The notes under the pieces were generated by a model. That model saw nothing but the letters and a program-made list of their open reading frames with translations, did no database searches and was not told where the DNA came from. Both the position numbers and the translations under genes were made by a program. Positions 1 through 4,847 of a stretch of 5,144 nucleotides of DNA are shown one piece after another. Source of the DNA: Syntrophaceae bacterium (lineage in GTDB: Bacteria > Desulfobacterota > Syntrophorhabdia > Syntrophorhabdales > WCHB1-27); contig PLSJ01000388.1 of NCBI GenBank assembly GCA_003165115.1, forward strand, positions 1 to 5,144, written 5' to 3'. Position 1 is the stretch's first letter; each line of letters begins with the position of its first letter.

Positions 1-294
1 CCGCGCCGCAAAGAGCCGATAGACTACAGGACGAAGCAGCCGTCCATCCATCCTTTTCCTTCCACCCCGACGTATTCACCTATTCTTAACCGATTATTTG
101 TCTAACCGAAATATTCGCACGTTAACCTGTGGACGTCTTCACGACCCATAAAAATTTCATGTAACGGGGGGACCGGTTTTTTGGGGTACAGGCCGGTTGC
201 CAAGGAGGTGGCCCGGGAAGAAGAGGGCGGTATAGGGTGGAGTGCGGATTTTCAGTTCAAGGTGAAGTTTCAAAAATTGACAAGGAGGAATGGA
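1..294 (+). other. Noncoding leader upstream of the metallophosphoesterase gene
   Basis: No convincing gene lies here. The reading frame of the downstream gene stays open back to a TTG at 181, but that start has no ribosome site and would put 38 charged residues ahead of a good signal peptide. Visible pieces are a short hairpin (GGACG 29-33 with CGTCC 41-45) followed by T/C-rich sequence, an AT-rich stretch around 76-160, and a perfect Shine-Dalgarno-like AAGGAGGT at 202-209 with no start codon at usable distance. I found no well-spaced sigma-70 promoter. The promoter may be weak, of another sigma class, or outside the window. Confidence 0.6.
282..288 (+). promoter_or_regulatory. Ribosome binding site fixing the phosphoesterase start
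   Basis: AAGGAGG lies six bases before the ATG at 295. This strong site, together with a typical signal peptide beginning exactly at that ATG, decides the start against the in-frame TTG at 181. The ATG at 290 is in another frame and overlaps the spacing region. Confidence 0.88.
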
Positions 295-2058
295 ATGAGA
301 AAAGCACGTTTACTTTCATTGCTGTCCGCCACCGCGGTCGCCGTTTTTACCTTTGTCTCCATGGCATCGGCCGACCCGTGGAAATTCGGCGTGATGAGCG
401 ACACACAGTGGATCAGCCAGACTTCGGGCGTCATCACCAACGACACCAGGGCGCCCAACTCGGTGCCGGTAGACATCATCAAGGCCCTGAACCAGCAGTT
501 CATCAAGCAGGGCGTCAAGCTCGTCATACAGGTCGGCGACCTCTGCGACAGCGGCGCCATCGCAGGTGAGGACGGCCGGGCCGTCTTCGCCCAGGACCTC
601 TACAACGCCGGGATCGGTTTTTTCCCGTTCCGCGGCAACCACGACGCCTCGCAGGTCGACGCGCTGGAGTTCATCAGGATTTATCCCCAGACCCAGGGCG
701 GCAACATGAACGCCACCCCGCTGAGTCTCTTCAACGCGACCATCAGCGGCCCGAACCAGACACTCCCGGCCGTCACCGGCTCACCCTTCCCGATGGGCTC
801 CAACTTCAGCAGCCCCATACTGAACGTCAGCGGCGTCGCGCCCAACTCCCTTGTCGGGCTAAGCTACTCTTTCGACTATGCGGGTACTAACGGGAACACC
901 GTACGCTTTGTCATGCTCGACGGCCAGGCCGGCGCCGGCATCGACAACAAGACACCAGGCGTCGATCCCCAGCAGTCCTGGATCACCGCCCAGCTCTCCG
1001 GCAGGCCGGCGGGAAGCCATGCCTTCGTCCTCAGCCACAAGGGCCTGATCACCGAGAACCACGTGGACGTCCTCTTCGGCAGCTACCCCTATTCCGACGC
1101 CGCCGGGCGGAACGCCTTCTTCAGCAGCCTGTACGGCAACGGCGTGCGCTACTACATCAACGGTCACGACCACATGCATGACCGGTCGCGCATAAACAGT
1201 CCCGACGGCACGTCTTATGTCAACCAGCTCCTCTGCGCGTCCGACAGCTCCAAGTTCTATACCCCCGGCTACCCGCTGGCGCAGAACAACGACATCCTCT
1301 ACGACACACCGGCGAACGGGATCAGCGGCCCTCGCCAGACCATGATCTCCCAGGAACTTTATACGGTAGGTTATTACATTTTTACCGTCGACGGCCCGAA
1401 GGTGACGGTCGACTATTATTCCGCCCCCACGAATAACGTGGCCAATAGCTGCTCCGGCTCGAAATGCGAGCATCTCATCACCGACACGGCAGCGGCCGCC
1501 GGCAACGTCAATTTCCTTAATTTCGTCAAGGCCGAGACCTTCGGCTACAGCCTCAACGGCAAAGAATTCCTCGTTCCCCAGGGCGGCTCCTATACGGCCG
1601 TTTCCGACTCGATCGCGTCAGGCTCCGGCTTTTTCGGCACGACGGCAAAAATACTGAACGGCAAGAACGGCAGCACCGCAAAGGACTTCAGCACGCGCGC
1701 CCTCACGAAAGCGGTGGACACGGGCTGGACGGCTAAACCCGCCGGCGCATTCGCGAGCGACGTCCTCACCCTTTGGGGCATGGCCGACCTTTATGGGGCA
1801 AACCCCGACACCTACGCCCTCTCCGTGTCGTACGATCCGAGCATCACCGTCTCCACGGCCACGATCAACGCGGGCAAGCTCGTCTACCTCGCCACGAAAG
1901 ACGCGAATAACAACTGGGTAAAGGCCGCGGGCAAGAAATTCATCCTCGGTCCGTACAACGCGAATTACCCCCTCGGCACGTACGGTGTGGACCCGGCGAC
2001 GCACACCGCCTGGGCAGTCGTCAACAACACCGGCGATTTTGCCGTCATCAGCCAGTAG
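295..2058 (+). CDS. Exported calcineurin-like metallophosphoesterase with a C-terminal accessory domain
   Basis: This 587-residue protein should hydrolyse a phosphoester outside the cytoplasm using a two-metal centre; the substrate cannot be read from sequence. Residues 1-26 are a Sec signal peptide (MRKAR, hydrophobic core, ASA before Asp27). The metallophosphoesterase motifs occur in order: SDTQ (Asp36, Gln38), GDLCD (Asp82, Asp85), GNHD (Asn115, His116), LSHKG (His248) and GHDHMH (His291, His293). The first block has Gln where many relatives have His, a variant seen in some branches of the superfamily. The catalytic domain runs to about residue 375. A Cys pair at 386 and 391 follows, then about 180 residues rich in Gly, Ser, Thr and Asn that look beta-structured and that I cannot assign. 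There is no membrane anchor or sorting tail, so the product is probably periplasmic or secreted. The next gene begins 22 bases downstream. The fold is secure; the biological role is open. Confidence 0.92.
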   Translation: MRKARLLSLLSATAVAVFTFVSMASADPWKFGVMSDTQWISQTSGVITNDTRAPNSVPVDIIKALNQQFIKQGVKLVIQVGDLCDSGAIAGEDGRAVFAQDLYNAGIGFFPFRGNHDASQVDALEFIRIYPQTQGGNMNATPLSLFNATISGPNQTLPAVTGSPFPMGSNFSSPILNVSGVAPNSLVGLSYSFDYAGTNGNTVRFVMLDGQAGAGIDNKTPGVDPQQSWITAQLSGRPAGSHAFVLSHKGLITENHVDVLFGSYPYSDAAGRNAFFSSLYGNGVRYYINGHDHMHDRSRINSPDGTSYVNQLLCASDSSKFYTPGYPLAQNNDILYDTPANGISGPRQTMISQELYTVGYYIFTVDGPKVTVDYYSAPTNNVANSCSGSKCEHLITDTAAAAGNVNFLNFVKAETFGYSLNGKEFLVPQGGSYTAVSDSIASGSGFFGTTAKILNGKNGSTAKDFSTRALTKAVDTGWTAKPAGAFASDVLTLWGMADLYGANPDTYALSVSYDPSITVSTATINAGKLVYLATKDANNNWVKAAGKKFILGPYNANYPLGTYGVDPATHTAWAVVNNTGDFAVISQ

Positions 2059-2070
2059 CGAAATGAAAAC

Positions 2071-2075
2071 GGAGG
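2071..2075 (+). promoter_or_regulatory. Ribosome binding site fixing the PEP-CTERM gene start
   Basis: GGAGG lies five bases before the ATG at 2081. It selects this start over the in-frame ATG at 2063 and over the long extension back into the preceding gene. The signal peptide begins at the chosen Met. Confidence 0.8.
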
Positions 2076-2080
2076 CTCAC

Positions 2081-2698
2081 ATGTTTAAGAAGTTGATTAT
2101 ATGCGCAATGGTAGTAATGTCCTTCTTTGCGATGAAAGCGGCCACGGCGAACGCTTATTATTTAGGCCCGATCCCGGTGGCGAACGGCAGCTTTGCGACG
2201 GGCGACTTCACCGGCTGGACCATCAGCGGAAATACGGGGGCCACTTCCTGGTATTTCGTCAATAACGACGGCCTCAGCCTTAGTCCGGCCGCGCCGAGCG
2301 CCACTTACGCGCAATTCGGCTCGACGGGTTTCCCCACCTTCATTTCCCAGAACCTCTCCACGACGCCCGGTCAGCTCTATTCGGTGAGCTTCTGGGTCGC
2401 CAACGACGCGCCGGCGTCTATGGGCTTCAACCAGTTCCTGGTCCTGTGGAACGGCACCATCGAGGCCCCGAGTATAGAAAATGGCAACGCCTTCGACTGG
2501 ACCCGGTATACGTATACGGCGATGGCTACCGGCACCAGCACCCCCATCTCTTTCTCTTTTCAGAATGAGGCGAGCGTCTTCGACTTCACCAAGGTCACGG
2601 CAGCGGCGGTTCCCCTCCCCGCTGCCTTGTGGTTCTTCGGCTCGGGCCTGATAGGCCTGGCCGGTCTGCGGAAGCGGATGCAGACGTCGAAGCGCTAG
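2081..2698 (+). CDS. PEP-CTERM sorting domain protein, probable exosortase substrate
   Basis: This 205-residue protein has both ends of the exosortase pathway. The N-terminal signal peptide covers about residues 1-25 (MFKKL start, hydrophobic core, ANA before Tyr26). The C-terminal tail has VPLP at 177-180, a hydrophobic helix at about 181-196 and a basic RKR cluster at 197-199. In known PEP-CTERM proteins this tail is recognised and cut by an inner-membrane exosortase, usually with delivery to the outer surface or extracellular matrix. VPLP replaces the classic VPEP and is a common variant. The body (26-175) is rich in aromatic, Gly, Ser and Thr residues, with repeated W-containing strands and no cysteine. 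It resembles the jelly-roll, carbohydrate-binding-like bodies of other PEP-CTERM proteins, but no active site is visible and ligand binding is only a guess. It follows the phosphoesterase by 22 bases and is probably its operon partner. No exosortase is in this window. Confidence 0.9.
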   Translation: MFKKLIICAMVVMSFFAMKAATANAYYLGPIPVANGSFATGDFTGWTISGNTGATSWYFVNNDGLSLSPAAPSATYAQFGSTGFPTFISQNLSTTPGQLYSVSFWVANDAPASMGFNQFLVLWNGTIEAPSIENGNAFDWTRYTYTAMATGTSTPISFSFQNEASVFDFTKVTAAAVPLPAALWFFGSGLIGLAGLRKRMQTSKR

Positions 2699-2713
2699 AG
2701 CGAAACGCCTCAT

Positions 2714-2747
2714 AAGAGGCTGCCCGGCAAGGTGCGGGCAGCCTCTT
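2714..2747 (+). terminator. Perfect 13-bp hairpin after the PEP-CTERM gene, candidate terminator
   Basis: AAGAGGCTGCCCG (2714-2726) is exactly complementary to CGGGCAGCCTCTT (2735-2747), around an 8-base loop. It starts 15 bases after the PEP-CTERM stop codon, where an intrinsic terminator would sit. The stem is very stable, but the right arm is followed by CCGG rather than a run of T. It may therefore terminate weakly, act mainly as a 3' stabiliser, or be part of the structured leader that follows. Confidence 0.55.
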
Positions 2748-2749
2748 CC

Positions 2750-2790
2750 GGAGGCCGGGAAGACCGGCCTTCCCCGGCAGTCTTCCCGGC
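2750..2790 (+). promoter_or_regulatory. Two overlapping alternative hairpins before a ribosome site
   Basis: One hairpin pairs 2750-2758 with 2764-2772 (core AGGCCGG/CCGGCCT, loop GAAGA). A second pairs GCCGGGAAGAC (2754-2764) with GTCTTCCCGGC (2780-2790), 11 bp with no mismatch. They share 2754-2758 and 2764, so only one can form at a time. The second ends four bases before the AAGGAG ribosome site of the next gene. The layout resembles a leader that switches between folds, but no ligand, leader peptide or protein site is recognisable. Inert repeat-like palindromic DNA is the alternative. Confidence 0.4.
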
Positions 2791-2794
2791 ATAT

Positions 2795-2800
2795 AAGGAG
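2795..2800 (+). promoter_or_regulatory. Ribosome binding site choosing between two adjacent ATGs
   Basis: AAGGAG is three bases from the ATG at 2804 and six bases from the ATG at 2807. Normal spacing favours 2807. The two starts differ by a single Met, so the mature protein is the same. Confidence 0.7.
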
Positions 2801-2806
2801 TCGATG

Positions 2807-3064
2807 ATGAAATTGAGACCCGCCATACGATGCGCCCTTGTCTCCCTTGCCCTGATCGTGCCTGCGTACGGCATAGCATTCGCGGATTGCAACCACGGAG
2901 GGTACAGGTACCCGGAGCATGAATCCGCGTGCCGGTCCGGACACCAGTATACGTGCGAGGACGGGACGTGGATCGACCTGAGCGTGGAGTGTGAGGACGA
3001 GGCCCAGGCCGCCGCGGCCGGCCAACAGACGGATGCGCAAAACGCGCCGCCCGCGAATAACTGA
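2807..3064 (+). CDS. Small exported four-cysteine protein
   Basis: This is an 85-residue protein of unknown function. Residues 1-26 form a signal peptide (MKLRPAIR, hydrophobic core, AFA before Asp27). The mature part has exactly four Cys, at 28, 42, 50 and 62, in the order C-x13-C-x7-C-x11-C, with aromatic and Gly residues in a GHQYTCEDGTW stretch. This suggests a compact domain of about 36 residues closed by two disulfides after export; similar C...G..Y.C..G.W...C patterns occur in other small secreted bacterial domains. From about residue 63 the tail is low-complexity, first acidic and then rich in Ala, Gln, Asn and Pro, and is probably disordered. The gene is preceded by a structured leader and lies 31 bases before the pentapeptide gene, so the two are likely cotranscribed. 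The coding call rests on the clean ribosome site, signal peptide and Cys pattern. Confidence 0.78.
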   Translation: MKLRPAIRCALVSLALIVPAYGIAFADCNHGGYRYPEHESACRSGHQYTCEDGTWIDLSVECEDEAQAAAAGQQTDAQNAPPANN

Positions 3065-3095
3065 AGGTGAGCGGGGAATGGAGGACTAAAGGACC

Positions 3096-3773
3096 GTGAT
3101 AAAACGAACCGATAGCACGAGTATCGTCGCAGCGGCCCTGATTGCGCTGCTGGTGTGCATCGGGACGGCCGGCCACGCGGTCGACCCGGAAAGTTATCGG
3201 CACATGTTGGCGACGGGCCCCCACGAATGCGTGGGCTGCGACCTCTCCGGCGTGGATATGGAGGGATGGGAGGCGGGCAACGCACACCTGAGAGGAGCGA
3301 ACCTCAAAGGCGCCAGGATGGCCCAGTCGGAATTGGAAAACGCCGATCTGTCAGGGGCGGACCTGCGCGACGCAGACGTATCCCACGTGGTATTCAGCGG
3401 CGCGAACTTAAGCGGCGCGAACTTAAGCAAACTCGACCTCAGCACGGCGACCATCAACGATGTTGCCTTGACCGGGGCGAACCTCAGCGGGGCGAACCTG
3501 GAGGAGGGCTTCCTGCAGGGTGTTGACCTGAGCGGGGCGAACCTTCATTCGGCGGCATGCAGCCGCCTGAGCCTGGCGCGCGCGAACCTGAGCCGCGCCG
3601 ACCTGAGTGATGCCACCCTCGCCAGGGCTAACCTGAAAGGCGCCGACCTGACGGGCGCCGACCTCCAGGGCGCGAACCTGGAAGGCGCGAACCTGGAAGG
3701 CGCGACGCTTTCCGGGGCAACATGGGTAGACGGCCGGAAATGCAAGCCGGCATCCGTGGGGGCCTGCAGGTAA
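3096..3773 (+). CDS. Exported pentapeptide-repeat protein
   Basis: This 225-residue protein starts at GTG, with GGAGGA at 3080-3085 ten bases upstream and a closer AAAGGA at 3088-3093. The next Met lies beyond the signal peptide, so GTG is needed to keep the signal (about residues 1-28, ending AGHA). From Leu50 to Trp210 a hydrophobic residue, mostly Leu, falls at every fifth position with the A(N/D)LxG pattern. That gives 33 in-register positions, enough for about eight coils of a right-handed quadrilateral beta-helix. Exceptions are Ala60 and Cys155 at inward positions. The repeats are capped by an N-terminal CVGC (Cys45, Cys48) and a C-terminal WVDGRKCKPASVGAC segment (Cys216, Cys224). Both caps are familiar from other secreted pentapeptide proteins and may form disulfides. 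The cytoplasmic gyrase-protecting relatives (Qnr, MfpA) lack a signal peptide, so that function is unlikely here. Its role is unknown, perhaps structural or binding. Confidence 0.9.
   Translation: MIKRTDSTSIVAAALIALLVCIGTAGHAVDPESYRHMLATGPHECVGCDLSGVDMEGWEAGNAHLRGANLKGARMAQSELENADLSGADLRDADVSHVVFSGANLSGANLSKLDLSTATINDVALTGANLSGANLEEGFLQGVDLSGANLHSAACSRLSLARANLSRADLSDATLARANLKGADLTGADLQGANLEGANLEGATLSGATWVDGRKCKPASVGACR
3396..3425 (+). repeat. Perfect tandem duplication of a 15-bp unit in the pentapeptide gene
   Basis: AGCGGCGCGAACTTA occurs twice without interruption (3396-3410 and 3411-3425), encoding consecutive SGANL pentapeptides. Identity at the DNA level, with the otherwise less used TTA Leu codon in both copies, points to a recent one-unit duplication rather than chance conservation. 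Confidence 0.85.
3669..3698 (+). repeat. Second perfect 15-bp tandem duplication in the pentapeptide gene
   Basis: GGCGCGAACCTGGAA is repeated exactly at 3669-3683 and 3684-3698. A third partial copy (GGCGCGA, 3699-3705) then diverges. It encodes successive GANLE units near the end of the repeat domain and again looks like recent expansion by slippage or unequal exchange. Confidence 0.85.
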
Positions 3774-3817
3774 CGGACGGAAGCGGAAAGTACCGGGAAA
3801 GGCTCCACCTTCGTCCT

Positions 3818-4417
3818 CTATTTTCCGCACCCGTCGGAACGGGCCTCCTGACACCGGATGCGCAGCCTCCGTTTCCGCAGGTACCAGTACCCACAGCCGA
3901 TGCCGCCCGAGATGAGGATGGAGAGCAGGACCAGGCGCTCGTACCGCCTCACATCGACGAGAAGGGCCTCTAAGACCGTGCCGATAAGGAACCCGAAGGC
4001 CCCTATGAGCACCGACCATGCAAGGGCGCTGGCAGCATTGAGCAGGACAAAGCTCCTCGTCTTTATGCCGCTCATCCCTATGGCGAAGGGCGCGACGGAC
4101 CGAAGGCCGTAGACAAAGCGAAAACCCAGGATGGCGGGAAGGCGGTGCCGTTCGAGAAGGGACTCCACCTTCCTCACCCGCAGCTCCCAGGCGGGCCGCG
4201 CCCGCAGGTAGCTCCTGCCCTTCAGACGGCCCAAAAAGAAGTAGAATTCATCGCCCCCTAGGGAGCCGAGGAAGGCAACCACCATGACCCAGGGCAGATT
4301 GAGGTAGCCCTGGTGAGCGGCGAACGACGCCGCGATCAGGGCAGTCTCGCCCTCGACCACGACGCCCGCAAAGAGCGCGAGATACCCGTATCGAGCGATC
4401 ATCTCTTCTATTGACAT
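3818..4417 (-). CDS. DedA-family integral membrane protein
   Basis: This 199-residue polytopic inner-membrane protein belongs to the DedA (SNARE-associated/VTT) family. Some members return undecaprenyl phosphate or phospholipids across the membrane, and others support proton-motive force and cell-envelope integrity; which applies here is unknown. Family landmarks are the VEGET segment (Glu22, Glu24), GGDEFYFFLGR (Asp56, Arg64) and FRFVYGLRSVAPFAIG (Arg100, Arg106, Pro110). The six-residue spacing of the two Arg matches the functional arginine pair of characterised members. Hydrophobic helices follow at about 120-150 and 160-180, and the tail is strongly basic (RKRRLRIR). The start at 4417 is preferred over the in-frame ATG at 4450 because AGGTG (4428-4424 on the minus strand) is six bases upstream, MSIEEMIARYGY is a typical DedA beginning, and the likely promoter -10 box overlaps the upstream ATG. 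The gene is convergent with the pentapeptide gene (44 bases between stops) and divergent from the toxin-antitoxin pair. Confidence 0.9.
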   Translation of the reverse strand: MSIEEMIARYGYLALFAGVVVEGETALIAASFAAHQGYLNLPWVMVVAFLGSLGGDEFYFFLGRLKGRSYLRARPAWELRVRKVESLLERHRLPAILGFRFVYGLRSVAPFAIGMSGIKTRSFVLLNAASALAWSVLIGAFGFLIGTVLEALLVDVRRYERLVLLSILISGGIGCGYWYLRKRRLRIRCQEARSDGCGK

Positions 4418-4445
4418 AAGGGACACCTGCGCGTAAGCCCGATTC

Positions 4446-4475
4446 AACATAATTCCCAGGGCGGCGTGGAGTCAA
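4446..4475 (-). promoter_or_regulatory. Candidate sigma-70 promoter for the DedA gene
   Basis: Read on the minus strand, TTGACT (4475-4470) is separated by 18 bases from TATGTT (4451-4446). The -35 box matches consensus at five of six positions and the -10 at four. Transcription would begin near 4439, about 22 bases before the ATG at 4417. That would leave the ATG at 4450 outside the transcript. Confidence 0.55.
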
Positions 4476-4529
4476 GAGAAGTATTCAACTGCGTGAGCCG
4501 GGTCTGCGTCTCCTTCACCCCGCCGCCGC

Positions 4530-4558
4530 TTGACTCTTGGTCTCCCATGGGCTACAAT
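4530..4558 (+). promoter_or_regulatory. Near-consensus sigma-70 promoter of the toxin-antitoxin operon
   Basis: TTGACT (4530-4535) and TACAAT (4553-4558) are separated by exactly 17 bases, each one mismatch from consensus. The start of transcription would fall near 4565, giving a leader of roughly 19 bases that includes the antitoxin ribosome site GGGAGG (4569-4574, nine bases before the ATG). This should be a strong promoter unless repressed. Confidence 0.8.
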
Positions 4559-4563
4559 GTAGC
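4551..4563. promoter_or_regulatory. Palindrome over the -10 box, probable antitoxin operator
   Basis: GCTACA-A-TGTAGC is a perfect inverted repeat with six-base arms and a one-base centre, and it covers the whole TACAAT -10 element. RelB/DinJ antitoxins and their toxin complexes repress their own operon through ribbon-helix-helix binding to short palindromes at the promoter, and this is where such a site is expected. A second small palindrome, CCCATGGG (4544-4551), touches it inside the spacer and may extend the operator. Confidence 0.6.
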
Positions 4564-4583
4564 TCAGTGGGAGGCAATAACAT

Positions 4584-4847
4584 ATGGCTGCAAATTCAGT
4601 TGTCCGTGCCCGCATCGACGAGCGCATTAAGGAGGAAGCCGAAGCGGTGCTTGCTTCCATCGGGCTCACCGCTTCAGACGCTTTCCGTATGATGATGATT
4701 CGTATTGCGAGGGAAAAGTCGTTGCCTTTCGAGCCTCTTGTCCCCAATGACGAAACCATCGAGGCCATGAAGGCTGCTCGTCGCGGCGATCTCGTTGTGG
4801 CGGGAGATCCTGATCGCTTGATTGGGAAGCTTAATGCGGGAGATTAG
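4584..4847 (+). CDS. RelB/DinJ-family antitoxin
   Basis: This 87-residue protein is the antitoxin of a type II toxin-antitoxin pair. It would bind and block the YafQ-like toxin encoded immediately after it and repress the shared operon. The N-terminus (ANSVVRARID, residues 3-12) forms the short beta-strand of a ribbon-helix-helix DNA-binding fold. It is followed by a helix (KEEAEAVLASIGLTASDAF) and a second helix (RMMMIRIAREKSLPFEP), the usual RelB/DinJ pattern including the closing LPF. The C-terminal half (NDETIEAMKAARRGDLV...DRLIGKLNAGD) is the region that wraps the toxin and is open to protease when free. The length is typical. The stop overlaps the toxin start by 14 bases, implying coupled translation with antitoxin made first. 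The codons look less GC-rich than in the exported genes, consistent with a mobile accessory module, although no transposase or att site is visible. Confidence 0.9.
   Translation: MAANSVVRARIDERIKEEAEAVLASIGLTASDAFRMMMIRIAREKSLPFEPLVPNDETIEAMKAARRGDLVVAGDPDRLIGKLNAGD

Noticed and set aside
277..282. Perfect TTGACA suggesting a -35 box
   Set aside because: No -10-like hexamer occurs 16-18 bases downstream (A/G-rich coding start), and transcription would begin inside the gene.
181..294. N-terminal extension of the phosphoesterase from TTG 181
   Set aside because: No ribosome site at that start, and it would bury a clean signal peptide behind 38 residues. AAGGAGG at 282-288 fits the ATG at 295.
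859..1473. Minus-strand open frame of 204 codons inside the phosphoesterase gene
   Set aside because: Antisense shadow of the catalytic domain, with no recognisable motif and no credible ribosome site.
2162..3040. Long minus-strand open frame of 292 codons opposite the PEP-CTERM and Cys-rich genes
   Set aside because: Arg-rich, low-information translation typical of the antisense of GC-rich genes. It lies over two genes with ribosome sites and signal peptides and crosses the hairpin region.
3096..3158. Lipoprotein signal in the pentapeptide protein (LLVC at residues 18-21)
   Set aside because: The residue before Cys21 is Val, which does not fit a lipobox, and a normal cleavage site follows at residue 28.
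2595..3287. Minus-strand open frames spanning the hairpin region
   Set aside because: Pro/Arg/Ser-rich translations, overlapping each other in different frames and opposing clear + strand genes.
3783..3828. Inverted repeat GCGGAAA/TTTCCGC between the convergent pentapeptide and DedA genes as a shared terminator
   Set aside because: The arms are only seven bases and are separated by 32 bases, with no T run on either side. Too weak to call.
3423..4019. Minus-strand open frames over the pentapeptide gene with apparent periodic repeats
   Set aside because: The periodicity simply mirrors the 15-bp repeats of the real + strand gene. The frames run on into the DedA gene in the wrong frame.
4553..4585. 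Possible tRNA start, since GTAGCTCAGTGGGAG looks like a D-arm
   Set aside because: No acceptor stem, anticodon arm or T-loop (GTTCGAATC-like) follows in the next 70 bases. The stretch is explained by promoter, operator and ribosome site.
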